From: JACCXJ01 sp052387115
GTDB lineage: Bacteria > Pseudomonadota > Gammaproteobacteria > JACCXJ01
Length of the DNA stretch: 19,833 nt
Direction: 5' to 3'
Assembly: GCA_052387115.1 (NCBI GenBank)
Contig: JBQTJM010000403.1
Coordinates: 1 to 19,833, forward strand
Shown: positions 7,558 through 13,349 of the stretch, in pieces
Layout of the letters: every line of letters begins with the position of its first letter
How positions within the stretch are numbered: the stretch's first letter is position 1
Translations under genes and position numbers: made by a program
Notes under the pieces: generated by a model
What the model saw: the letters and a program-made list of their open reading frames with translations, nothing else
Databases searched by the model: none
Told to the model about the DNA's origin: nothing

Positions 7558-7884
7558 CTATCCAACGCTGAAGCTCTCACCGCAGCCGCAGGCGGCCTTG
7601 ACGTTGGGATTATGGAACTTGAAGCCGGCATTCAGGCCTTCGCGGACATAGTCCAGCTCGGTACCGGCCAGGAACGTGAGGCTCTTCTCGCTCACCACGA
7701 CTTTGATGCCGTTCGATTCGAACACCCGGTCGTCCTCGGCCACGCCTTGGGCGGCCTCGACGATGTAGGCATAGCCCGAGCAACCCGTCGTCTTGACGCC
7801 CACCCGCAGACCCACGGCCCCTTCGTGCCCGCTGAGGACGCGTTTGACGTGCGCCGCGGCGCGTTCGGTCATCGTGATCTCCAT
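7558..7884 (-). CDS. A-type Fe-S carrier protein (IscA/SufA family)
   Basis: 108 residues. The three conserved cysteines of A-type carriers are C35 (KTTGCSGYAY), C99 and C101 (ACGCGESF). The body (VVVSEKSLTFLAGTELDYVREGLNAGFKFHNPN) is closer to IscA than to ErpA. A-type carriers receive clusters or iron from the scaffold and deliver them to target enzymes. ATG at 7884 has a good AGGAG about 8 nt upstream. Placed between iscR and sufB, it functionally takes the place of SufA in E. coli; iscA or sufA would both be defensible symbols, so none is given. Confidence 0.94.
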   Translation of the reverse strand: MEITMTERAAAHVKRVLSGHEGAVGLRVGVKTTGCSGYAYIVEAAQGVAEDDRVFESNGIKVVVSEKSLTFLAGTELDYVREGLNAGFKFHNPNVKAACGCGESFSVG

Positions 7885-7933
7885 CGTTTTGTCTCCTAAC
7901 CTCTCTTGCCTGTCTCAGCAGGTCCCACCTTAT

Positions 7934-8016
7934 CCCTCCCCCGCTTCGCAGGGGAGGGAACCGTCGATCTCCCTCCCCTGTCCGTGCTTTTTGCGGACGG
8001 GGGAGGGTGGGGTGGG
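7934..8016. repeat. Two REP-like GC-rich hairpins between iscR and the A-type carrier gene
   Basis: The first hairpin pairs CCCTCCCC (7934-7941) with GGGGAGGG (7951-7958). The second pairs CCCTCCCC (7971-7978) plus TCCG with CGGA plus GGGGAGGG (8000-8007), loop centred on TTTTT, followed by TGGGGTGGGGG. They resemble the unit at 1712-1757. The 150-nt gap holds nothing else recognisable. In the suf mRNA the paired hairpins could limit transcription into the structural genes or protect the transcript; this is inference. Confidence 0.6.
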
Positions 8017-8034
8017 GGTAAACTTGCAGCCACT

Positions 8035-8523
8035 CTAGCTCATTCCGGCGCGGGGCCTGGTGGCCCGCGGCGGCTGGAAGCGAATGACCTGCGCATCCTG
8101 GCGCGCCGAGACCGACTGCACGTTCTGCGTCGCCACCAGCTCGCCGAGGGTGATGTCGCGCAGGAACTCTTCGATGCGCCGGCTCAGGTCCTCCCAGAGG
8201 TCGTGCGTCAAACAGCGCTCGCTGCCCTGGCAGTTCTTCAAGCCCTTGCAGCGGGTCGCGTCCAAGCCTTCGTCCACCGAGCGGATCACCTCCGCGATCG
8301 AGATCGCCCCCGCCACGCGCCCGAGCCGATAGCCGCCGCCCGGCCCGCGCGCGCTCTGCACCAGCCCGTGCTTGCGTAGCCGCGCGAACAACTGTTCCAG
8401 ATAGGCGAGCGAGATCCCCTGCCGCTCCGCGATGTCCGCGAGCGCGATCGGCCCGTGCTCGTGATGGACCGCGAGGTCCAGCATCGCCGTGACCGCGTAA
8501 CGCCCCCTGGTCGTCAACCGCAC
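8035..8523 (-). CDS. iscR: IscR, [2Fe-2S] transcription regulator (Rrf2 family)
   Basis: 162 residues. The N-terminal winged helix starts MRLTTRGRYAVTAMLDLAVH and includes SLAYLEQLFARLRKHGLVQSARGPGGGY. The cluster ligands are C92, C98, C104 and H107 (RCKGLKNCQGSERCLTH), the same numbers as E. coli IscR. Holo-IscR represses isc-type promoters at type 1 sites; apo-IscR acts at type 2 sites. The start is GTG at 8523 with GGTGAGA upstream. It is the first gene of the suf operon, and a type 1-like site at 8583-8607 overlaps its promoter. Negative autoregulation of the whole operon according to Fe-S supply is therefore likely. The C-terminal tail after about residue 135 is Arg/Pro-rich. Confidence 0.95.
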   Translation of the reverse strand: MRLTTRGRYAVTAMLDLAVHHEHGPIALADIAERQGISLAYLEQLFARLRKHGLVQSARGPGGGYRLGRVAGAISIAEVIRSVDEGLDATRCKGLKNCQGSERCLTHDLWEDLSRRIEEFLRDITLGELVATQNVQSVSARQDAQVIRFQPPRATRPRAGMS

Positions 8524-8582
8524 TGTGGGAATCTCACCGCCTGGACCCGCCCCGCCTCTCCGCTTGAGCAGTGCAGCATCCC

Positions 8583-8607
8583 ATAGCTGAGTAATTTAGT
8601 CAACTAT
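8583..8607 (-). promoter_or_regulatory. IscR type 1 binding site overlapping the suf promoter
   Basis: On the minus strand this 25-bp site begins ATAGTTGACTAA and ends TTACTCAGCTAT. The half-sites match in 10 of 12 positions around a central base. It closely follows the type 1 consensus I recall from the E. coli iscR promoter (ATAGTTGAC ... TACTCGGGTAT). A -35 element TTGACT lies within it; candidate -10 elements downstream are weak (GATGCT at 17-nt spacing). Binding of holo-IscR here would block RNA polymerase. It lies 60 nt upstream of the iscR start. Confidence 0.85.
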
Positions 8608-8929
8608 TAGGGGGGCGGGAGCTTCCGAGTCCCCATCCGCCTGCTTTCGTTCCGGCGCTACGCCTGTCCCTGCTCTGCCAGGCCCCCCGGCCCGAGCCAG
8701 CCGCCGCGCTCGTCCAACGAAGCGCGAGTTGCCAAATGGCATTGACTTTCCTATCCTTTCTTAAGGGCTGCGGCCTATGGAAACTGACGGGCGAGTGAAG
8801 CTTGGACGGTGGGTTAAGTCGAACCTCATCCCAGGGAAGGTCATCGTTTTTTTTCGTGCGTTCCCGCAGCAGCAGCGCCGTTGGCATCGCAGAGGGCATC
8901 ACTTGATGTATCATTAGCGCATCTTTTTC
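8608..8929. other. Gene-free interval between the suf promoter and vapBC
   Basis: About 320 nt with no convincing gene. A 112-codon minus-strand frame spans it, but the product is Arg/Ser/Pro-rich with no motif, and its 3' end overlaps the IscR site region. The part near 8630-8740 (CTTTCGTTCCGGCGCTACGCC onward) looks like the sort of intergenic sequence that recurs in GC-rich proteobacteria. The last 30 nt hold the possible vapB promoter. Confidence 0.5.
8904..8914 (+). promoter_or_regulatory. Possible vapB -10 and operator
   Basis: TGATGTATCAT combines a -10-like TATCAT (8909-8914, five of six consensus bases) with a small palindrome TGAT-GT-ATCA. Toxin-antitoxin operons are usually repressed by their antitoxin at such palindromes. 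No good -35 is visible at 17 nt. AGGAG at 8930-8934 is the vapB ribosome site. Confidence 0.3.
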
Positions 8930-8943
8930 AGGAGACATCGCTC

Positions 8944-9141
8944 ATGCGCACTACCATCAACCTGGATGAAGCCCTGCTCGAAGAGGCGCAGCGCATGACG
9001 GGAATGACGGAACGCACGGCGCTGATCCGTGAGGGGCTGAAGGCGCTGATCGAGCGCGAAAGCGCCCGCCGCCTGGCGCGACTGGGCGGCAGCGAGCCGC
9101 AGGCGAAGCCGGTTCCCCGGCGGCGTTCGGAGCCGGCGTGA
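8944..9141 (+). CDS. vapB: VapB-family antitoxin
   Basis: 65 residues beginning MRTTINLDEALLEEAQRMTG, with TERTALIREGLKALIERESARRLARLGG. This is the short ribbon-helix-helix type VapB (DUF2191-like). The N-terminal strand-helix-helix binds DNA, and the basic, proline-rich C-terminus (PVPRRR) would wrap around and block VapC. The ATG at 8944 is preferred over an upstream in-frame start because AGGAG lies 9 nt before it and the family begins here. The stop overlaps the vapC start (GTGA). It faces away from the suf operon. Confidence 0.9.
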   Translation: MRTTINLDEALLEEAQRMTGMTERTALIREGLKALIERESARRLARLGGSEPQAKPVPRRRSEPA

Positions 9142-9512
9142 TCCTCGTCGATACTTCCGTCTGGATCGACCACCTGCGCAAACCCGAGCCACACCTGATT
9201 GCCGCGTTGGAAGCCGGACAAGCGCTGATTCATCCATTCGTGGTCGGCGAGCTGGCCTGCGGTAACCTCAAGAACCGCATGGAGTTACTTTCCCTGCTGC
9301 TCGACCTTCCGCCGGCGCCGATCGCGACCGACACCGAGGCGTTGGGCTTTATAGACCGGCGCCAACTGATGGGCCGCGGTATCGGCTACCTCGATGTTCA
9401 CCTGCTCGCCTCGGTGGCACTCGCCGGCACCGCCCGGCTCTGGACGCGGGACAAGCGCCTGGCGGCGGTTGCCGAGGGCTTGCAGTTGAACTTTGCAGCG
9501 GGGAACGACTGA
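9138..9512 (+). CDS. vapC: VapC-family PIN-domain ribonuclease toxin
   Basis: 124 residues. The start is GTG at 9138, in a GTGA overlap with vapB. It is a single PIN domain with all four expected metal-binding acidic residues: D5 (MILVDTSVWID), E38 (VVGELACG), D86 (GYLDVHLLAS) and D105 (LWTRDKRL). VapC toxins cut tRNA or rRNA at specific sites when VapB is degraded. Nothing in the sequence suggests inactivation, in contrast with the other two toxin modules in this window. The 3' end lies next to a pyruvate kinase remnant read from the opposite strand. Confidence 0.92.
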   Translation: MILVDTSVWIDHLRKPEPHLIAALEAGQALIHPFVVGELACGNLKNRMELLSLLLDLPPAPIATDTEALGFIDRRQLMGRGIGYLDVHLLASVALAGTARLWTRDKRLAAVAEGLQLNFAAGND

Positions 9513-9567
9513 CCACCCTATCGGCGTCTTCCAGCTCGGCCGCCAGCGACAAGGCCTTGGTCAGATC

Positions 9568-9855
9568 GACCCTGCGGGACATCCACATGCAGGTCGAACC
9601 GGTCTCGGTCAGGGCCGCGATGGCCTTGGCACCGATATGGTTTGCGGCGTACATGGCCGACATGGCGATGGCCTCGTCGATGCGCGAGAAGTGCGCTTCG
9701 ATGCGGTAGTCCGCGCCTTGCGTGCCCCAGTTGCGCTCGGTCTCGCGGCAGATCCGCTCCATGGCCGCGACCACCCGGTGGGGGGGCTTGCCGATGCTGG
9801 TCTCCGCCGACAGCATCACGGCATCGGTGCCGTCGAGCACCGCGTTGGCGACATC
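9568..9855 (-). pseudogene. Pyruvate kinase fragment
   Basis: On the minus strand this region encodes DVANAVLDGTDAVMLSAET, then GKPPHRVVAAMERICRETERNW, RIDEAIAMSAMYAANHIGAK and TETGSTCMWMSRRV. These match the pyruvate kinase segment around the NAVxDGTDAVMLSxET motif and the start of its C-terminal domain. About 96 codons are recognisable out of roughly 480. There is no N-terminal barrel upstream, where an unrelated lipoprotein gene begins at 9875, and the match stops after SRRV, before the usual IPIYALTRH-like continuation. The open frame runs further on both sides but with unrelated sequence. It is a stranded piece with two breakpoints, probably a recombination scar; a functional pyk is expected elsewhere. 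Confidence 0.8.
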
Positions 9856-9874
9856 GAAGCCACCGGTACCGGAA

Positions 9875-10912
9875 TCATCGCCGGTCATGGCCGAATTCCA
9901 GGATCACGGTCCCGCCCGGGTTGTAGACCCTGATCTGCTTCTTGCCCGTCTTGGTCGTGGTGCGCTCGGTGGACACGGATGCCGGATCCGCCGCGACGGA
10001 CCCGCTTCCGGGTCCTGGCTGATCCGGTGCCGGCGGCGCGACGGCCCGCTCCTCGACCTGCCCCACCGGCGACGAGACCGGTTCTGGCCCCGGCGTCTCC
10101 TCCGAAGGCGCCGACTCGGTGGCTGGGGCTTGGGTCGCGGTCGCGGCCGGCGCTGCCGACACCGCCGCCTTCTCCTTGGCGACCTCCTCGGCCGGGACGA
10201 CCTCGATCCGGATCCCCGACCCGTAGGTCGTGGCGGCGGCCGGCGCGCCCCCCGCACGGGCGACATTCAGCTCTCCCAGCAAGGGCTCGCAGGTCGCTCG
10301 GATCTCGGCGGCCAGCGCCGCGACGCGTTGGTCCGGGCCGGACGCCTTCGAGCGCCACCCCTCCTCAGCTTTAGGCACCGCCCGGTCCGAGCGCGCGATG
10401 GCCTCCTCGCGCAGGCTCCGGCCATCCAGGAGCGCGCAGCGGATGGGCAGCACCTCGCCGCGTGGCGCCCCTTGTCCACCGCGCGGATCGGAATCGCCCA
10501 TGGTCAGGGAGAATCCGGTCGGCGCCTTCCCGTGCTGCACAGGCGCCAGGGTCACCTCGAGCACGTGAGAATAATCCGGCTTGGCGGATCCCGTGGCGTG
10601 CCCTGCGGTGAGCGCTGTGATCTCCGTCCCGCTGAGACCGAGCTCGGCGGGCGTCCGGATGGGATAACCGGCGTCCGAGAGCCCCTCCTGGACCTCCGCG
10701 GTGATCGCCTCGACCGGTCGCTCGCCGCCGGCGAGGCCCCTGAGCCCGCCCTGATTGTCGATGACCAAGAGCATCCGATCGATCCCGCCCGACGACTGCG
10801 GGGACAGCTTTTCTATCCACCGGAGGCCGGGGTTGACGGTGACCGCCGTGCCGCAGGCCGCGAGCACGGCGGTCCCGAGGCTCAAGGCGATCTTCAAGGG
10901 TACGTTGCGCAT
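9875..10912 (-). CDS. Predicted lipoprotein of unknown function
   Basis: 345 residues. The signal peptide MRNVPLKIALSLGTAVLAAC ends in a lipobox (LAAC, lipidated Cys20), so it is probably anchored in the inner or outer membrane facing the periplasm. Residues about 30-225 look globular (DRMLLVIDNQGGLRGLAGG, DYSHVLEVTLAPV, and a late Cys near RATCEPLLGELNV). Residues about 235-320 are a low-complexity Ala/Pro/Glu/Ser linker, and the end (KKQIRVYNPGGTVILEF) forms a possible strand. I do not recognise a family. It follows ureG by 27 nt in the same direction but has no known link with urease. ATG at 10912 has only a weak Shine-Dalgarno (GGGAAC). The stop is 20 nt from the pyruvate kinase fragment, so the C-terminus could have been altered at that junction. 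Confidence 0.7.
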   Translation of the reverse strand: MRNVPLKIALSLGTAVLAACGTAVTVNPGLRWIEKLSPQSSGGIDRMLLVIDNQGGLRGLAGGERPVEAITAEVQEGLSDAGYPIRTPAELGLSGTEITALTAGHATGSAKPDYSHVLEVTLAPVQHGKAPTGFSLTMGDSDPRGGQGAPRGEVLPIRCALLDGRSLREEAIARSDRAVPKAEEGWRSKASGPDQRVAALAAEIRATCEPLLGELNVARAGGAPAAATTYGSGIRIEVVPAEEVAKEKAAVSAAPAATATQAPATESAPSEETPGPEPVSSPVGQVEERAVAPPAPDQPGPGSGSVAADPASVSTERTTTKTGKKQIRVYNPGGTVILEFGHDRR

Positions 10913-10939
10913 CTCATGGGTTCCCAGTAGCCGAGCAGA

Positions 10940-11551
10940 TTAGTCGAGCAGTCCCGCGCGCACCACGAGCTCGCGAATCGCAGTAAGCCCTTCACCGGTC
11001 TTGAGGTTGGAAAACACGAAAGGCCGCTCCCCGCGCATGCGGCGCGCGTCGCGGTCCATGACCTCCAGCGAGGCCCCGACATGTGGCGCAAGGTCGATTT
11101 TATTGATCACGAGGAGGTCCGAGCGCGTGATCCCGGGGCCGCCCTTGCGGGGGATCTTGTCCCCGGCCGCGACATCGATGACGTAGATCATGAGGTCGGC
11201 GAGCTCCGGGCTGAAGGTGGCGCTGAGATTATCCCCGCCGCTCTCGACGAAGATGAGGTCGAGGTCGGGAAATCTCGCGGACAAATCATCCACGGCGGCC
11301 AGGTTGATCGAGGCGTCCTCGCGAATGGCGGTGTGCGGACAGCCCCCGGTCTCGACGCCCACGATGCGCTCGGCCGGCAGGGCCCGGCTCCGGATCAGAA
11401 ACTCTTGGTCCTCCTTGGTGTAGATGTCGTTGGTCACGACCGCGATCCGCCAGTCATCGCGCATCGATTTGCACAGGGCATCGACGAGCGCGGTCTTGCC
11501 AGACCCGACCGGCCCGCCGATCCCGACGCGCAGCGGCGGTCTATTCTCCAA
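10940..11551 (-). CDS. ureG: UreG urease accessory GTPase
   Basis: 203 residues, SIMIBI-class GTPase that delivers nickel to apo-urease with UreF and UreD(H). The P-loop is GPVGSGKT at 13-20. The nickel/zinc-binding CPH motif is C71-P-H73 (TGGCPHTAIREDAS). FVESGGDNLSATFSPEL and NKIDL (150-154, guanine specificity) are also present. The start is a TTG at 11551 with GGAAGG upstream; an ATG slightly upstream is in another frame that stops. It lies 30 nt after ureF. ureA, ureB, ureC, ureD and ureE are not in the window. Confidence 0.95.
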   Translation of the reverse strand: MENRPPLRVGIGGPVGSGKTALVDALCKSMRDDWRIAVVTNDIYTKEDQEFLIRSRALPAERIVGVETGGCPHTAIREDASINLAAVDDLSARFPDLDLIFVESGGDNLSATFSPELADLMIYVIDVAAGDKIPRKGGPGITRSDLLVINKIDLAPHVGASLEVMDRDARRMRGERPFVFSNLKTGEGLTAIRELVVRAGLLD

Positions 11552-11581
11552 AATCTGGCCTTCCCGATGAGTCCATGCCCC

Positions 11582-12337
11582 TTACGATCGAAAGAGTCGC
11601 GTGTACTGGGTCTCGTGCAGTGCGCTCGCGATGCCGAGCCCGGGTGCGGTCCCGCCGAGGTCTTCGTCATCGAGCGCGCGCCCGGCACGGACGGCACCGG
11701 GGATCATAGCACCGAGCCCGAGGAGCAGGCGCTGGCCGGCGGTCTGGCCGAGGGGGACGAGCTTGACGGCCGCGGCGACGTGTTGCTCGCACCACACCCA
11801 GGCATAGCCGAGCGCCGCCTCCTCGAGCGCGATCCCGAAGCGTTCGGTGGCCAGGGCGAAGGGCGTGGCGAAGCCCCATGAGCGCTCAGGCCGTCCCGGC
11901 CGCGCCTCCTCGACGCCGAGATCGCGAAGCAGGCGCGCCAGGGCCGCTCCGAGATAGCGATCCTCGGCCCTCTGCTCCGCCGACTCGCGCGCGGCGAGGA
12001 GCAAGGCATTCCAATGATCCAGCCCTGCCGAATCACCCTCGGCCCAGGACCGGTAGAGCCGCACGAAGACCGGGATATCGAGCCTTTGTACGGTATGGCG
12101 CAACTGCCCCCCGATCCACTCCGCCGCGCCCGCCTCATCGCACACCCAGCCGGCCGCGACCGCATACTCCAATCCCCGCGAATAGGCATAGGCGCCGATC
12201 GGCAGCGCCGGGCTCAAGAGCTGCCACAGCCGAAGCCGCGCCTCGACGGTGCGCAAGGGGCCGATCGGGCGCCTCGTGGCGGTACCCGACAGTCCAGGAT
12301 CCCGCGAATCGAGGCGGGCGTCAGGATGGAGGGGCAC
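11582..12337 (-). CDS. ureF: UreF urease accessory protein
   Basis: 251 residues from the GTG at 12337. The all-helical UreF body is clear: LWQLLSPALPIGAYAYSRGLE, the helix containing WIGGQLRHTVQRLDIPVFVRL, and a late WCEQHVAAAVKLVPLGQTAGQ. UreF bridges UreD and UreG in the complex that activates urease. The first ~28 residues (MPLHPDARLDSRDPGLSGTA...) are not typical and overlap the hepT-like 3' end by 17 nt. A TTG at codon 29 (12253) would give a normal-length protein starting MRTVEARLRLW. The upstream neighbour that should be ureE is replaced by a toxin-antitoxin pair, so the native 5' context has been lost. Confidence 0.93.
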   Translation of the reverse strand: MPLHPDARLDSRDPGLSGTATRRPIGPLRTVEARLRLWQLLSPALPIGAYAYSRGLEYAVAAGWVCDEAGAAEWIGGQLRHTVQRLDIPVFVRLYRSWAEGDSAGLDHWNALLLAARESAEQRAEDRYLGAALARLLRDLGVEEARPGRPERSWGFATPFALATERFGIALEEAALGYAWVWCEQHVAAAVKLVPLGQTAGQRLLLGLGAMIPGAVRAGRALDDEDLGGTAPGLGIASALHETQYTRLFRS

Positions 12338-12746
12338 TTTTCAAGTACTTCACTACGCAGTCGGTAAAGGCCCATAGATCGTCAAGACCGGTTCGAATCA
12401 CTGCTTCTACGATATCGACATTGAGTTTTCGATACTCGTAGACGGCGATATTACGAAAACCCACCATACTCCTCATCTTGTCTTCCAAACTGGGGGGAAT
12501 CACGTGTTTCATGGCGAGTAGTGCAAAACTGTCGGCACTGCTGACCGGTATACCCATCCTATAGCTTCTAATCAAATGGTTTGCCAGATCGATAGCTTGC
12601 TCGCAAGCGCGGGTGATGTTCAAGACTGCCGCGTCTTGGCGCGTATAGTCCGTCCGAAAGTCGTTTCCCGCCAAGCGATACTCCTCGGACGCCCGCTCTG
12701 CGCAGCGCTGAATGCTCTGCACCTTGTTGACCACGATATCATTCAT
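12321..12746 (-). CDS. HepT-like HEPN toxin with His-to-Tyr in the RNase motif
   Basis: 141 residues, a four-helix HEPN/DUF86 protein beginning MNDIVVNKVQSIQRCAERA, with DAAVLNITRACEQAIDLANH and the motif region MVGFRNIAVYEYRKLN. HepT RNases carry RX4HXY, here expected as RNxxVHEY. The sequence has R-N-I-A-V-Y-E-Y (codon TAC where CAC would give His), so the catalytic His is lost while Arg and the modifiable Tyr remain. Activity is therefore doubtful. Its ATG lies in an ATGA overlap with the degraded nucleotidyltransferase partner upstream, the normal arrangement of this toxin-antitoxin type. The gene is AT-richer than ureF, which points to a separate origin. Confidence 0.85.
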   Translation of the reverse strand: MNDIVVNKVQSIQRCAERASEEYRLAGNDFRTDYTRQDAAVLNITRACEQAIDLANHLIRSYRMGIPVSSADSFALLAMKHVIPPSLEDKMRSMVGFRNIAVYEYRKLNVDIVEAVIRTGLDDLWAFTDCVVKYLKSAPPS

Positions 12747-13151
12747 GCTCGGTAAGCTCTACCCGTTCTCCAGAACTCCTCCAGTATGTCCGCGCGCTCT
12801 TCGCCGAGCTTCTGATAAAACGACAACGCTAGCATCTCGAACTCGTCCGCGCCATAGGCGTCGCCCGTATAGATACGGCGGTCGGCGGTGATGATCTCTT
12901 TTTGAAAAACGGTGGAGACCTCCCGGAAGGTTGATGAGGTCCACCGGCTTTTCGAACAGCGATCCCAGCTCGGAACACAACGGGCTCATCGCCAGCATGC
13001 GGCTGGCCTTCGCCTCATCGGGCGGCAGCAACAGGGCGATGTCGACGTCACTGTCCGGCCATTCGTTCTCGGTCCCACCGACGAGATAGATCGCCTGGGT
13101 ATCGGGATAATGGCTCAACACGGTTCGAACGATATCGCCCGGCGCGCTCAT
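12743..13151 (-). pseudogene. MNT-type nucleotidyltransferase antitoxin, frameshifted
   Basis: From ATG 13151 (AGGTGA upstream) the frame gives MSAPGDIVRTVLSHYPDTQA, then IYLVGGTENEWPDSDVDIAL and ends normally to VDLINL. Near 12922-12926 one extra base (TTCCGGG where TTCGGG would keep frame) shifts the reading. The next frame then continues the family sequence: REVSTVFQKEIITADRRIY, ALSFYQKLGEERADILEEFW and GRAYRA, with a TGA in ATGA overlap with the hepT-like gene. MntA-type antitoxins use a GS...DxD motif to AMPylate HepT. The DSDVD part is intact, but YLVGGT replaces the expected YLFGSxGT, so the GS is gone (an apparent 6-nt loss). As read, the product ends in 50-odd unrelated Arg-rich residues. 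A sequencing error could explain the shift, but not the missing GS. Confidence 0.8.
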
Positions 13152-13273
13152 GCCGTCACCTACCCTCGAATTGAACGACGCGAATGATTGTGCCAGCAAC
13201 GAATAGGTGGTGTCAACCGGATAGGCATGCGTCGGTCTTCCAGTCGGCCGTGTCGCGTCCGGTAGTTGGCCCC

Positions 13274-13312
13274 AAAAAGCCGAAGGGGCCCCACCGTATC
13301 CGGTGGAGCCCC
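13274..13312 (-). terminator. Rho-independent terminator of the secreted hydrolase gene
   Basis: A 12-bp stem with one mismatch (13285-13296 with 13301-13312, loop TATC) is followed on the minus strand by CTTCGGC and TTTTT. It lies 38 nt after the stop of the hydrolase gene. It separates that gene from the nucleotidyltransferase remnant downstream. The rest of the 13200-13349 gap shows nothing else. Confidence 0.75.
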
Positions 13313-13349
13313 GATCCGATCTAGCTCGCTGGATGAATGGCGGGTCGTG

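Noticed and set aside
8600..8938. A 112-codon minus-strand frame between iscR and vapB
   Set aside because: No motif, biased composition, no ribosome site, and it ends beside the IscR operator.
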